The position numbers were made by a program, and so were the translations under genes. Positions 31,325-39,108 of a stretch of 64,000 bases of DNA are shown one piece after another. Source of the DNA: Flavonifractor hominis (GTDB lineage: Bacteria; Bacillota; Clostridia; Oscillospirales; Oscillospiraceae); NCBI RefSeq assembly GCF_040095835.1, contig NZ_JBBMFT010000001.1, positions 62,001 through 126,000 of the forward strand, in the 5' to 3' direction. Below the pieces are notes generated by a model. It was not told the origin of the DNA. It ran no database searches and saw only the letters and a program-made list of their open reading frames with translations. The stretch's first letter is position 1. Each line of letters starts with the position of its first letter.

Positions 31325-32212
31325 TCATTTGTCTGTCCCAATCCATTCCTGAACGCACTCCAAAAAGCGGGCGGTGAGGGGGGAGGGGAGCTTTCCGCTG
31401 CGTACTGCCAGAGCGATGTCCCGCCAGCGGGGGCGTTCCAGCGGAATAGCGGCGAAACGGCGGCCGGTGTGCCGCAATACCAACTCGGGTCGAATGCTGA
31501 CGCCGAGTCCCTGCTCCACCATGGCAAGCACGGCAAAATCATCATTGACGGTATACTGAAGGTTGGGATGGACGCCCTCTTCCTGGAAGATCAGGCCGAT
31601 TTCCAGATCCCGTTCCTCCGGGATACAGATATAGGGGTCTACGGCAAAGCGCTCCATGGGATAGAAGGGCGCATCAGCCAGCGGGTGATCCGGTGGAAGC
31701 GCCACCAACAGCTCGTCCCGGCGCAGAGGAAAAGTATCCAGACCCGGCCCGGCAGGCAGGCCCAGAAAGCCGCAGTCTACCCGTCCTCGCCGTACCAGAT
31801 CCTCCACTTCGGCGAATTCCCATTTGCTGACCAGCTCGAAATGAATGCCAGGGTAACGGTGCAGAAATTCCTTCATGATGAAGGGGAGCCAGTGAATGCA
31901 GACGCTGGCAAACGTGCCTACCCGCAGGGTACCCTGGGTCATTCCGTGCAGTTCGGCCACTTGCTCCTCCAGCTCTTTGCCGGCGTTGCATACTGCCTGT
32001 ATATAGGGCAGCAGCGCTTCTCCATCTGAAGTGAGGGCTACACCGCTGTGGCTGCGAGTGAGCAGCTCCAGGTCCCACTCCCGCTCCAGGTCTGCCACGG
32101 CCCGGCTCACGGCCGACTGGGTATAACCCAGTGCTTCCGCGGCCCGGGTAATGTTGCCCAGTTCCACGGTTTTCAACAGGATCTGGTACTTGTTTAAATA
32201 CATATGTATCAT
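31325..32212 (-). CDS. LysR-family transcriptional regulator
   Basis: 295 residues. The N-terminal helix-turn-helix reads NKYQILLKTVELGNITRAAEALGYTQSAVSRAVADLE, followed by the LysR substrate-binding fold (LRVGTFASVCIHWLPFIMKEF, VDCGFLGLP, and LGVSIRPELVLRHTGRR). It probably starts at ATG 32212; ATG 32203 is possible. It is transcribed divergently from a 48-codon gene across a 114-base gap, where LysR proteins usually bind. The CofE-like gene behind it has its own promoter. Confidence 0.92.
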   Translation of the reverse strand: MIHMYLNKYQILLKTVELGNITRAAEALGYTQSAVSRAVADLEREWDLELLTRSHSGVALTSDGEALLPYIQAVCNAGKELEEQVAELHGMTQGTLRVGTFASVCIHWLPFIMKEFLHRYPGIHFELVSKWEFAEVEDLVRRGRVDCGFLGLPAGPGLDTFPLRRDELLVALPPDHPLADAPFYPMERFAVDPYICIPEERDLEIGLIFQEEGVHPNLQYTVNDDFAVLAMVEQGLGVSIRPELVLRHTGRRFAAIPLERPRWRDIALAVRSGKLPSPLTARFLECVQEWIGTDK

Positions 32213-32247
32213 TCCGATCTATCATGAAAAGGATGAAAAAGATTCGT

Positions 32248-32276
32248 TTTACGAATGCGTAATTCTATTGTATACT
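32248..32276 (+). promoter_or_regulatory. Promoter of the 48-aa gene, in the LysR intergenic region
   Basis: -35 TTTACG (32248-32253) and -10 TATACT (32271-32276), spacing 17. The region between this promoter and the LysR start contains ATTCGTTTTACGAAT (32242-32256), an inverted repeat with a TTT centre that overlaps the -35 and could be an operator. Confidence 0.6.
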
Positions 32277-32326
32277 GTACACAGAAGAAAGGCAAGCGGG
32301 AATCAATCGGAAAGGAGCGTACTGAT

Positions 32327-32473
32327 ATGAAGCAGAATGAAACGAAAAAGGAGTATGGCCGCCAGGCCGGTTATGAGCTGTTGCGGCACGGTGCTGTACC
32401 GGCAAGTGTCGTGCGGCAGTACTGGAAGGGAAGTCCCTGGAGTGCGCTCTGGGCGATGAACCGACCCGTCTGA
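32327..32473 (+). CDS. Small basic protein, 48 aa, unknown
   Basis: 48 residues from ATG 32327 with GGAAAGGAG upstream. The sequence is basic and polar in the first half (KQNETKKEYGRQAGYEL) and Trp-rich at the end (RQYWKGSPWSALWAMNRPV). No signal or membrane segment. No family is recognised. It has a promoter and a strong terminator after its stop, so it is a complete single-gene unit, divergent from the LysR gene. Confidence 0.6.
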   Translation: MKQNETKKEYGRQAGYELLRHGAVPASVVRQYWKGSPWSALWAMNRPV

Positions 32474-32504
32474 ACTTGCTATCAGTCTTTGTGTTGGGGA
32501 GAAA

Positions 32505-32542
32505 GAAAGCGCCCCCGGGCCACATGGCCCGGGGGCGCTTTC
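32505..32542. terminator. Bidirectional terminator between the 48-aa gene and purA
   Basis: A perfect 18-bp inverted repeat (32505-32522 with 32525-32542), very GC-rich in the centre, with A/T tracts at both ends. Confidence 0.85.
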
Positions 32543-32555
32543 ACGGTTTTTCGGT

Positions 32556-33833
32556 TTACTTGCGCCGGCAGATCTCGTGGCGCTTGGGACCGGTCGAGAC
32601 AATGGTAATGGGAGCGCCAATGTGGCACTCGATGAAATCCACATAGTCCCTGGCCTGTTTGGGAAGCTTGTCATACTCGGTGATGCCTCGGATGTCACAC
32701 TTCCAGCCGGGCAGGGTCTCATAGACCGGCTTGGCCTTATCCAGCAGAGCGGGAACGGGGAAGTCTGTGGTGACCTTGCCATCGATCTCATAGCCGGTGC
32801 ATACCTTGATTTCGTCCAGATAACCCAGACAATCGATGGCGGTGAGAGCCACTTCTGTGGTACCCTGAACCATGCAGCCGTACTTGGTGGCAACTGCGTC
32901 GAACCAGCCAACACGGCGGGGACGGCCGGTAGTGGCACCGAACTCACCGGCATCGCCGCCCCGGCGGCGCAGTTCATCGGCCTCCGCGCCGAACAGTTCA
33001 CTGACAAAGGCGCCAGCTCCCACAGCGGAGGAGTAGGCCTTGGTGACGGTGACCACGTCTTTGATCGCGGTGGGAGGTACCGCACCACCCACCGTGCCGA
33101 AGCCGGCCAGCGTATGGGAGGACGTGGTCATGGGGCAGATGCCCAGGTTGGGGTCCTTCATGGAGCCCAACTGACCCTCCAGCAGCACGCGCTTGCCCTG
33201 CTTGAGGGCGTCGTGCACGAAGGTGACCGCATCGCCTACATAAGGGGTGAGGATGCTGCGGTATTCCATCAACTCCTGGAAGAGCTGCTCAGGGTCCAGC
33301 AAAGGCTTGTGATAAAGGTGCTCCATCAGCACGTTTTTCAGAGTGCAGATGTGTTCCAGCTGCCCGCGCAGCCGGTCCTCATCATACAAATCAGCTACCT
33401 GGATGCCGATCTTGGAATATTTATCGGAATAGAAGGGGGCGATACCAGACTTGGTGGAGCCAAAGGCATTGCCAGCCAGCCGCTCTTCTTCATAGGTGTC
33501 CAGCAGTACGTGATAACTCATCAGCAGCTGGGTACGTTGGTCCACGATGATGTGGGGAGCGGGAACGCCGCCATCTTCCAGATGTTTGAGCTCCTCCATG
33601 AACTTTTTCACATCCAGCGCCACACCGTTGCCAATGATATTGGTCGTGTGAGGGTAGAACACGCCGGAGGGCAGCTGATGGAGGGCAAACTTACCATAGT
33701 CACAGATAATGGTATGCCCCGCATTGGCTCCGCCCTGAAAACGGATGACCACATCAGATTCTTCCGCCAGCAGATCGGTGATCTTGCCCTTGCCTTCATC
33801 GCCCCAGTTTGCGCCGACGATTGCTTTGACCAT
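32556..33833 (-). CDS. purA: Adenylosuccinate synthetase
   Basis: 425 residues from ATG 33833 (GAGGAAGCAAT upstream); the frame is open 20 codons further but without a ribosome site. Signature features: VGANWGDEGKGKITD at the start with the catalytic Asp, NAGHTI, then GQLGSMKDPNLG and GRPRRVGWFDAVATKYG. It joins IMP and aspartate with GTP in the first committed step to AMP. A single-gene unit with its own promoter. Confidence 0.97.
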   Translation of the reverse strand: MVKAIVGANWGDEGKGKITDLLAEESDVVIRFQGGANAGHTIICDYGKFALHQLPSGVFYPHTTNIIGNGVALDVKKFMEELKHLEDGGVPAPHIIVDQRTQLLMSYHVLLDTYEEERLAGNAFGSTKSGIAPFYSDKYSKIGIQVADLYDEDRLRGQLEHICTLKNVLMEHLYHKPLLDPEQLFQELMEYRSILTPYVGDAVTFVHDALKQGKRVLLEGQLGSMKDPNLGICPMTTSSHTLAGFGTVGGAVPPTAIKDVVTVTKAYSSAVGAGAFVSELFGAEADELRRRGGDAGEFGATTGRPRRVGWFDAVATKYGCMVQGTTEVALTAIDCLGYLDEIKVCTGYEIDGKVTTDFPVPALLDKAKPVYETLPGWKCDIRGITEYDKLPKQARDYVDFIECHIGAPITIVSTGPKRHEICRRK

Positions 33834-33920
33834 ATTGCTTCCTCCTGCCGCGGGGATTCGCGCATTGGCCTTTTCCCGCGCGCAACTGCACATGAAGAAA
33901 GATTCCCCATAGCGGCAACT

Positions 33921-33949
33921 ATTATAGCGCTATATTCCGGCTTAAGCAA
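33921..33949 (-). promoter_or_regulatory. Promoter of purA
   Basis: Minus-strand -35 TTGCTT (33944-33949) and -10 TATAAT (33921-33926), spacing 17. The leader is about 85 bases; no riboswitch-like structure was recognised in it. Confidence 0.7.
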
Positions 33950-33988
33950 GAAAAAAAGGGGAAAAAGATGATAAAAATACAGGAAAGT

Positions 33989-34648
33989 TTAGGAGGAGAT
34001 TTCTGGTGGAAGTGGAAGAGAAACGATGGGGAGACCTTCCACCCAGGGGGCAAGGGAGCACAGAGGAAAATACACACATACGGCCTCCTGAGTACAGTAA
34101 AACCGTTCCGGAGAGAGAAAACGGGGCAAGCGACGCTCCCAGTCGGGATAAAACCAGGCCTCTCCGCCAGCCAGGCGGCTGCGGATCTGCTGGGTAGCCC
34201 GCTCCAGAACCAGCCTGCGCCAGCGGCGGCCAAGGAGGGTAGAAAGTGTGCAAGGGGTACCGGAAGGGAGCAGCCAGGTATCCGCACAGCGGACACACAG
34301 CTCGTGCGGCGAGTCGGTGCGTTCCAGAGCATCGGCATACAGGCTCAGCACGCCTTCCGTCCTAAGGGCCATGGTATAGCGCAGCGTACAATTCCAGGGC
34401 TGAAAAGGGGCGGCATCGACCTGTCTGGCTTTGGCCACAGCCTGCTGATAGAGCGGACCTTCCCAACGGGTTTTCCATGCCTCGGACATATCGCGGTAAT
34501 AGCGCTCGATCCGTTTTAAGCCAGAAAGACCGGAAAAGGTGGGACGGGAGATGCTGTAGGTCAATACGGGCAGGTGCTCCAGCCGAAGTGTGCGCTTGGC
34601 CCGGACTTCCACAATAGAAATAGGCTCTTTTGGGTGTGCCCGCTCCAT
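33989..34648 (-). CDS. DUF3298 domain protein
   Basis: 219 residues from ATG 34648 with AAAGGAGG at about 9-base spacing; a longer frame to 34732 lacks one. It has LEHLPVLTYSISRPTFSGLSGLKRIERYYR, the start of the DUF3298/DUF4163 fold seen in the extracytoplasmic part of RsiV, and a C-terminal SPERFYCTQEAVCVYFPLCSLAPW. No signal peptide or membrane segment is visible, unlike RsiV, so it may be cytoplasmic or incomplete. Function unknown. Confidence 0.75.
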   Translation of the reverse strand: MERAHPKEPISIVEVRAKRTLRLEHLPVLTYSISRPTFSGLSGLKRIERYYRDMSEAWKTRWEGPLYQQAVAKARQVDAAPFQPWNCTLRYTMALRTEGVLSLYADALERTDSPHELCVRCADTWLLPSGTPCTLSTLLGRRWRRLVLERATQQIRSRLAGGEAWFYPDWERRLPRFLSPERFYCTQEAVCVYFPLCSLAPWVEGLPIVSLPLPPEISS

Positions 34649-34721
34649 ACGAGGCGCCTCCTTTTGGATGAGTTTTCCATCACAATAGCCTATGTTCTTT
34701 CGGAAAAAATGTGAAAAGTAG

Positions 34722-34750
34722 TTTACTTCCATACTTCACTTTGGTAAAAT
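34722..34750 (+). promoter_or_regulatory. Promoter of the YerC-methyltransferase-Hsp33 run
   Basis: -35 TTTACT (34722-34727) and -10 TAAAAT (34745-34750), spacing 17. Confidence 0.65.
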
Positions 34751-34800
34751 AGGAGCGATCATTACCATCCATTGAATCGTTTAGGAGGCAGTGAATACGA

Positions 34801-35109
34801 ATGACGAAAAATGCGAAGCGGGAACATGGAGATCTGCTGTATGAGGCGATCCTCACCCTGAGAGATCTGGAGGAATGCAAGAAATTCTTTTCTGATCTGT
34901 GCACCGTGGCGGAACTGCGGGCGATGGAGCAGCGTTTCGAGGTCGCCATGCTCCTGTCGGACGGCATGATTTACAATGATATTCTGGAGCGCACCGGCGC
35001 ATCCAGCGCCACGATCAGCCGGGTAAATCGCTCGCTGCAATACGGCGCAGACGGGTATCAGGCGGTGCTGCCCCGGATCAAGGAGAAGCTGGACCGCGAT
35101 GGCGTATGA
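34801..35109 (+). CDS. YerC/YecD family TrpR-related protein
   Basis: 102 residues, TAGGAGGCAG upstream of ATG 34801. It matches the TrpR-like YerC family: LYEAILTLRDLEECKKFFSDLCTVAELRAMEQRFEVA, then the helix-turn-helix DILERTGASSATISRVNRSLQYG. The family is conserved in Firmicutes and has no known regulon. It overlaps the methyltransferase gene by 11 bases. Confidence 0.92.
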   Translation: MTKNAKREHGDLLYEAILTLRDLEECKKFFSDLCTVAELRAMEQRFEVAMLLSDGMIYNDILERTGASSATISRVNRSLQYGADGYQAVLPRIKEKLDRDGV

Positions 35110-35845
35110 ATTTCTGGCGGGGTGTTATGATACCTTTACCGCCGATGTGGACTATGCCCGCTGGGCCGACTACTTGGAAAAGCATTTTGCCCGCAGTGCC
35201 ATTCCTGTACACACAGTGCTGGACCTGGCCTGCGGTACCGGCAGCCTGACCTGCGAGCTGGCCAGGCGGGGCTATGAAATGATCGGGGTAGACCTTTCCC
35301 AGGAAATGTTGGCCCAGGCTGCGGAGAAATGCCGGGGGGTGGGGGAGATCGAGCCCATCTTTCTCCACCAGGCGATGGAGCGTCTGGACCTGTATGGGAC
35401 AATTGACGCTTGTGTCTGTTGCCTGGACAGCGTGAATTACGTTACCCGGCCCAAGGCACTGGCCAGGGCGTTTCAGAGGGTGCATACGTTCCTGATGCCT
35501 GGAGGTGTGTTCGTGTTCGACATCAACACACCGGACAAGCTGCGGGGATTGGACGGACAGATGTTTCTGGACGAGAATGAGGATGCCTACTGTGTCTGGC
35601 GGGCGGATTATTCTCCGCGTAGGCGTGTGTGTACCTATGGAATGGATATCTTTCAGCGGGAAGAAGGGGACCTTTGGCAGCGCTGGGAAGAGATCCACGA
35701 GGAGTACGCCTATGAGCCGGCGGAACTGGAGGAGTTTTTGCGTCAGGCAGGCTTTTCCCACATCAAACAATATGGCGAGCTGAAACTGCGCGCTCCCAAA
35801 GCGGGGGAACAGCGCATCTTTTTTGCCGCACGAAAGGAACTTTAA
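35099..35845 (+). CDS. Class I SAM-dependent methyltransferase
   Basis: 248 residues. Motif I is VLDLACGTGSLT (about 40-51), followed by MIGVDLSQEML and a later DACVCCLDSVNYV (motif IV region). A C-terminal KQYGELKLRAPKAGEQRIFF is typical of small-molecule methyltransferases. The target is unknown. It overlaps the YerC gene and lies 4 bases before hslO, so the three are likely co-transcribed. Confidence 0.85.
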   Translation: MAYEFLAGCYDTFTADVDYARWADYLEKHFARSAIPVHTVLDLACGTGSLTCELARRGYEMIGVDLSQEMLAQAAEKCRGVGEIEPIFLHQAMERLDLYGTIDACVCCLDSVNYVTRPKALARAFQRVHTFLMPGGVFVFDINTPDKLRGLDGQMFLDENEDAYCVWRADYSPRRRVCTYGMDIFQREEGDLWQRWEEIHEEYAYEPAELEEFLRQAGFSHIKQYGELKLRAPKAGEQRIFFAARKEL

Positions 35846-35849
35846 AACA

Positions 35850-36728
35850 ATGGCAGACAGCATTATCCGAGTACTGGCCAAAAATGCGCCTGTGAAGGCG
35901 TCGGCTATTTCCGCGCGTGAAATGGTGGAGCGCGCCCGACAGATCCATAAGACGCTCCCTGTGGCCACCGCTGCACTGGGACGTGGGTTGATGGCTGCAT
36001 CCATGATGGGCAATCAGATGAAAGAGAAGGACGGTTCCGTTACCCTGCGTATTAAGGGCGGTGGACCGCTGGGCGGAATCACCGTAGTGTCCGACAGTCA
36101 GGGCAACGCCCGGGGGTACGTGGTGAACCCTCTGGTGGATCTGCCCCTGAAAGGACCTGCCAAGCTGGACGTGGGCAGTGCAGTGGGAGCGGACGGTTCC
36201 CTGACGGTCATTAAGGATCTGTGCATGAAAGAGCCCTATGTGGGCACCGTCCCGCTGGTTTCCGGTGAGATCGCCGAGGACATCACCTCTTATTTTGCTG
36301 AGAGCGAGCAGATTCCCACAGCCTGCGCACTGGGTGTGCTGGTGGACGTAGACCAGAGCGTGCTTTGCGCCGGTGGATATCTGATTCAGTTGCTGCCCGG
36401 TGCCGATGATGCGGCTATCTCCGCCATTGAGCGGGGAATCGAGCGGGTAGGCCCGGTAACGGAGGCCATGAAGAACGGAGCCACTGCCCGGGAACTGGTG
36501 GAGCAGGTGCTTTCGGAGTTTGAATTGGAGGTTCTCTCCGAAGAGCCGGTGGAATACCGCTGCTATTGCTCTAGGGATCGCGTGACCCGCGCATTGGTCA
36601 GTATGGGCCGGGAAGAACTGGAAGCACTGATCCGGGAGCAGGGCAAGGCGGAGCTCACCTGTCAGTTTTGTGACAAGGTATATACCTATACACGCGAGGA
36701 ATTGGAGGCACTTCTGGCCTCCTTGTGA
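35850..36728 (+). CDS. hslO: Redox-regulated chaperone Hsp33
   Basis: 292 residues. The C-terminal zinc motif C238-x-C240 and C271-x2-C274 is complete, as needed for oxidative activation. The core shows SAREMVERARQIHKTLPVATAALGR, KGGGPLGGITVVSD and SGEIAEDITSYFAESEQIPTA. It holds unfolding proteins under oxidative stress. ATG 35850 is 4 bases past the methyltransferase stop. Length is normal. Confidence 0.95.
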   Translation: MADSIIRVLAKNAPVKASAISAREMVERARQIHKTLPVATAALGRGLMAASMMGNQMKEKDGSVTLRIKGGGPLGGITVVSDSQGNARGYVVNPLVDLPLKGPAKLDVGSAVGADGSLTVIKDLCMKEPYVGTVPLVSGEIAEDITSYFAESEQIPTACALGVLVDVDQSVLCAGGYLIQLLPGADDAAISAIERGIERVGPVTEAMKNGATARELVEQVLSEFELEVLSEEPVEYRCYCSRDRVTRALVSMGREELEALIREQGKAELTCQFCDKVYTYTREELEALLASL

Positions 36729-36766
36729 GGCCAGAAGAAAAAAATAAAAAAATTTGTTTAAAATGG

Positions 36767-36795
36767 TTGACAACTGCGGAAAGGGTTGGTATAAT
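36767..36795 (+). promoter_or_regulatory. Strong promoter of the tRNA cluster
   Basis: Consensus -35 TTGACA (36767-36772) and -10 TATAAT (36790-36795), spacing 17. The transcript leader before tRNA-Val is about 50 bases. Confidence 0.9.
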
Positions 36796-36802
36796 AACAT
36801 CC

Positions 36803-36840
36803 GTCGCTTGGCCGAGCGGTTCGAAAGCAAAGGCGAAGTG
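36803..36840 (+). other. tRNA-Ser-like D-arm remnant in the tRNA leader
   Basis: The stretch with TTGGCCGAGCGGTTCGAAAGC resembles the 5' third of tRNA-Ser (TGGCCGAGCGGTT is a typical D arm). No anticodon arm, variable arm or acceptor end follows before tRNA-Val starts at 36851. It may be the residue of a deleted tRNA-Ser gene. Confidence 0.3.
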
Positions 36841-36850
36841 ATCTGGATAA

Positions 36851-36926
36851 GGGAGCATAGCTCAGCTGGGAGAGCGCATGCCTTACAAGCATGATGTCAC
36901 AGGTTCGAGCCCTGTTGTTCCCACCA
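36851..36926 (+). tRNA. tRNA-Val (TAC)
   Basis: Acceptor stem GGGAGCA pairs with TGTTCCC, D arm AGCTCAGCTGGGAGAGC, anticodon loop with TAC, T arm ending GGTTCGAGCC, and encoded CCA at 36924-36926. First gene of the cluster. Confidence 0.96.
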
Positions 36927-36963
36927 CTCTCTTTTGGGAGAGCTCCCGTACCCCCTACCGTCT

Positions 36964-37040
<77 letters not shown>

Positions 37041-37043
37041 TTT

Positions 37044-37119
37044 GCCTCTGTAGCTCAGTTGGTAGAGCAGGGGACTGAAAATCCCCGTGTCGCTGGTTCG
37101 ATTCCGGCCGGAGGCACCA
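37044..37119 (+). tRNA. tRNA-Phe (GAA)
   Basis: Acceptor GCCTCTG with CGGAGGC, anticodon GAA in GACTGAAAATC, T arm CTGGTTCGATTCCGG and encoded ACCA. It follows tRNA-Asp after three bases. Confidence 0.96.
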
Positions 37120-37123
37120 TTCT

Positions 37124-37151
37124 CCGGTGGACACCGTGTGGTGTCCACCGG
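37124..37151 (+). other. Perfect hairpin between tRNA-Phe and tRNA-Gly
   Basis: A 12-bp perfect stem (37124-37135 with 37140-37151, loop GTGT) without a following T tract. It probably protects or marks an RNA processing site rather than terminating. Confidence 0.6.
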
Positions 37152-37208
37152 GGGATCTTCTAAAACAGGTATCATTCGCGTTGGGTCTGCATAGAATGGA
37201 CCAGAAAC

Positions 37209-37284
37209 GCAGGTGTAGCTCATCTGGTAGAGCGCCACCTTGCCAAGGTGGAGGTAGCGAGTTCGAGCCTCGTCACCTGCTCCA
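37209..37284 (+). tRNA. tRNA-Gly (GCC)
   Basis: Acceptor GCAGGTG with CACCTGC, anticodon GCC in CTTGCCAAG, T arm CGAGTTCGAGCCTCG and encoded TCCA. Confidence 0.96.
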
Positions 37285-37291
37285 AACAAAA

Positions 37292-37321
37292 GATAACAGG
37301 AGCGCCAGCGCTCCTGTTATC
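37292..37321 (+). other. Perfect hairpin between tRNA-Gly and tRNA-Cys
   Basis: A 14-bp perfect inverted repeat (37292-37305 with 37308-37321). It has no T tract and lies 5 bases before tRNA-Cys. Confidence 0.6.
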
Positions 37322-37326
37322 CATAT

Positions 37327-37400
37327 GGCGACATAGCCAAGTGGTAAGGCAGAGCTCTGCAAAAGCTCCACCCCCAGTTCGAATCTGGGTGTCGCCTCCA
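37327..37400 (+). tRNA. tRNA-Cys (GCA)
   Basis: Acceptor GGCGACA with TGTCGCC, anticodon GCA in CTCTGCAAAAG, discriminator T73 as required for Cys, and encoded CCA. Last gene of the cluster. Confidence 0.96.
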
Positions 37401-37436
37401 TAAAAATAACCACACCGCTAGGTGTGGTTATTTTTA
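37401..37436. terminator. Terminator of the tRNA cluster
   Basis: A 16-bp inverted repeat (37401-37416 with 37421-37436, loop GCTA) with TTATTTTTA at its end, directly after the tRNA-Cys CCA. Confidence 0.9.
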
Positions 37437-37440
37437 TGGA

Positions 37441-37655
37441 ATCCTGGGATATTTCAAATGCTCGGGGTCAGCAAAGCCGCCTCTGTGCAATTCTCCGCTG
37501 CGCTCCGAATTTACGCCGCACTCGCGGCGCGGCCCCAAAGGGCCGTTTGAGGGTCTGGCAGCGGCATTTAAAGTGTACAGACAAGACAAAAAAGAAGCAC
37601 CTGCAAAGCAGGTGCTTCTTTTTTGCATACCTGGGGAAATTTGAAATACTCGGGC
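37441..37655. repeat. Diverged repeat pair following two terminators
   Basis: The 27 bases at 37441-37467 (CCTGGGATATTTCAAATGCT then CGGG) are matched by 37628-37655 (CCTGGGGAAATTTGAAATAC then TCGGG) at about 21 positions with one gap. Each copy follows a hairpin terminator. The 325 bases from the tRNA-Cys end to 37725 contain no credible gene; they hold these repeats, two terminators and a GC-rich palindromic block near 37515-37550. Confidence 0.5.
37588..37624. terminator. Second terminator downstream of the tRNA cluster
   Basis: A 17-bp perfect repeat (37588-37604 with 37608-37624) with six T residues on the plus side and six on the minus side. It can act as a back-up for the tRNA transcript and as the end of the minus-strand MATE gene transcript. 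Confidence 0.85.
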
Positions 37656-37725
37656 GAAATGAATTTGCCCTCCGCCACGGTTTCGGTTGGGATTTATTCA
37701 TAACTGGTAATTTGATGTTCTTTGG

Positions 37726-39108
37726 TCATTCTTGCAGAGGTGAATTTGAATGTGCTGCCTGCCTTTTCAATTCCTTTCGTACAAGCGCCACGGAAACGAC
37801 AAAGGCAATAAAGTCTGCGATGGGTCCTGCCAGCATTACACCGTCCATGCCAAGCCACAGCGGAAGCAGGAGAAGCAGGGGAATCAGAAAAAACACTTGC
37901 CGGGTCAGCGCCAGCAGCAACCCACGATTTGCTTTCCCGATCGCGGTAAAGAAATTGGATGAGAGCAATTGTACTCCGTTGACAAGCGCCATGAAAAGGA
38001 AAATTCGCATGAACTTAACTGCAAATTCCATGTACAGTTCATTGCCGCTTCCAAATACAGATATGATCGGATAAGGGAAAAATTCAAATAGACAGAATCC
38101 TATGGATGAGACGATAAAATTCCAGCGTATGGCTAACAGATAGGCCTCACGGACTCGTTTGTATTGCTGTGCGCCGTAATTGAAGCCAATCAGAGGCTGT
38201 ACCCCCTGGGAGATTCCGACGATGATAGACAGCAATATGGCATTTGTTTTCATGACGATTCCGCAGCCAGCCAGCGGAATATCTGTTCCATAAATTGACA
38301 GAGCACCATAATAGGTTAGAGAGTGATTGAGAACAATCTGTACAATGGTAATGGCTACTTGATTTATACAGCTGCTGATGCCCATTCCGAAGGTCCTTAG
38401 CGTGCTGTGCAGAGAAAGGCGAAAATCGCTTCTGACAAGTCGGATTGTCTTAAATTTTTTCAGATAGCCTACAGCAAGAGTAAATGAGAGAAGCTGTCCC
38501 ATCACAGTGGCCAGAGCCGCACCGAACACATCCAAGCCGCAGATAAAGATAAAAATCGGATCAAGGATTGTATTGACAACTGCGCCGGAAACGATACAGA
38601 ACATAGAGTACTTTGGGCTTCCGTCCGCCCGAATCAGGTTGCTCAGGCCATTGGTAACGATCAGAAATGGCATTCCCAGGAGTGTGACACCTGCATACTG
38701 GCGGGCGTATGGAAGTACATCCGCAGTTGCTCCGAATATCCGCAGCAAGGGTTCCAGCAGGCATTCGCCTACGACGGCATAGAGGAGCCCGGCGGTTGCC
38801 ATCAGCACAATGCCGCTGCCGGCAACCTTTGCAGCCTCATCAGGTTTCTTCTTTCCAAGAAACAGAGAAAACCTGGCGGCACTTCCGACCCCGACCAACA
38901 AGGCAATTGCCAGACAGATGGTGGAGAATGGATAGGATACATTGGTAGCTGCGTTGCCAAGGTAACCAACGCCCTGCCCAATAAAGACTTGATCGACGAT
39001 GTTATATAGAGAGCTAACAAGGGTGGATGTAATGCTGGGCAGAGCGAACCTGCGCAGCAACGTTGTCATTTTTTCATAGCCAAGTTGGTTTTCAGGCATC
39101 AAATTCAT
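37726..39108 (-). CDS. MATE family efflux transporter (MepA-like)
   Basis: 460 residues, twelve hydrophobic segments. It shows RRFALPSITSTLVSSLYNIVDQVFIGQGVG at the start, NGLSNLIRADGSPKYSM and GISQGVQPLIGFNYGAQQY, all MATE/MepA traits. It exports cationic drugs by Na+ or H+ exchange. ATG 39108 overlaps the MarR gene end by 17 bases; ATG 39099 is an alternative. Codon use looks visibly more A+T-rich than in the flanks, suggesting transfer together with the regulator. Confidence 0.92.
   Translation of the reverse strand: MNLMPENQLGYEKMTTLLRRFALPSITSTLVSSLYNIVDQVFIGQGVGYLGNAATNVSYPFSTICLAIALLVGVGSAARFSLFLGKKKPDEAAKVAGSGIVLMATAGLLYAVVGECLLEPLLRIFGATADVLPYARQYAGVTLLGMPFLIVTNGLSNLIRADGSPKYSMFCIVSGAVVNTILDPIFIFICGLDVFGAALATVMGQLLSFTLAVGYLKKFKTIRLVRSDFRLSLHSTLRTFGMGISSCINQVAITIVQIVLNHSLTYYGALSIYGTDIPLAGCGIVMKTNAILLSIIVGISQGVQPLIGFNYGAQQYKRVREAYLLAIRWNFIVSSIGFCLFEFFPYPIISVFGSGNELYMEFAVKFMRIFLFMALVNGVQLLSSNFFTAIGKANRGLLLALTRQVFFLIPLLLLLPLWLGMDGVMLAGPIADFIAFVVSVALVRKELKRQAAHSNSPLQE

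Noticed and set aside
37468..37701. Minus-strand 77-codon frame downstream of the tRNA cluster
   Set aside because: It crosses a strong terminator and repeats, has no ribosome site and no recognisable sequence.
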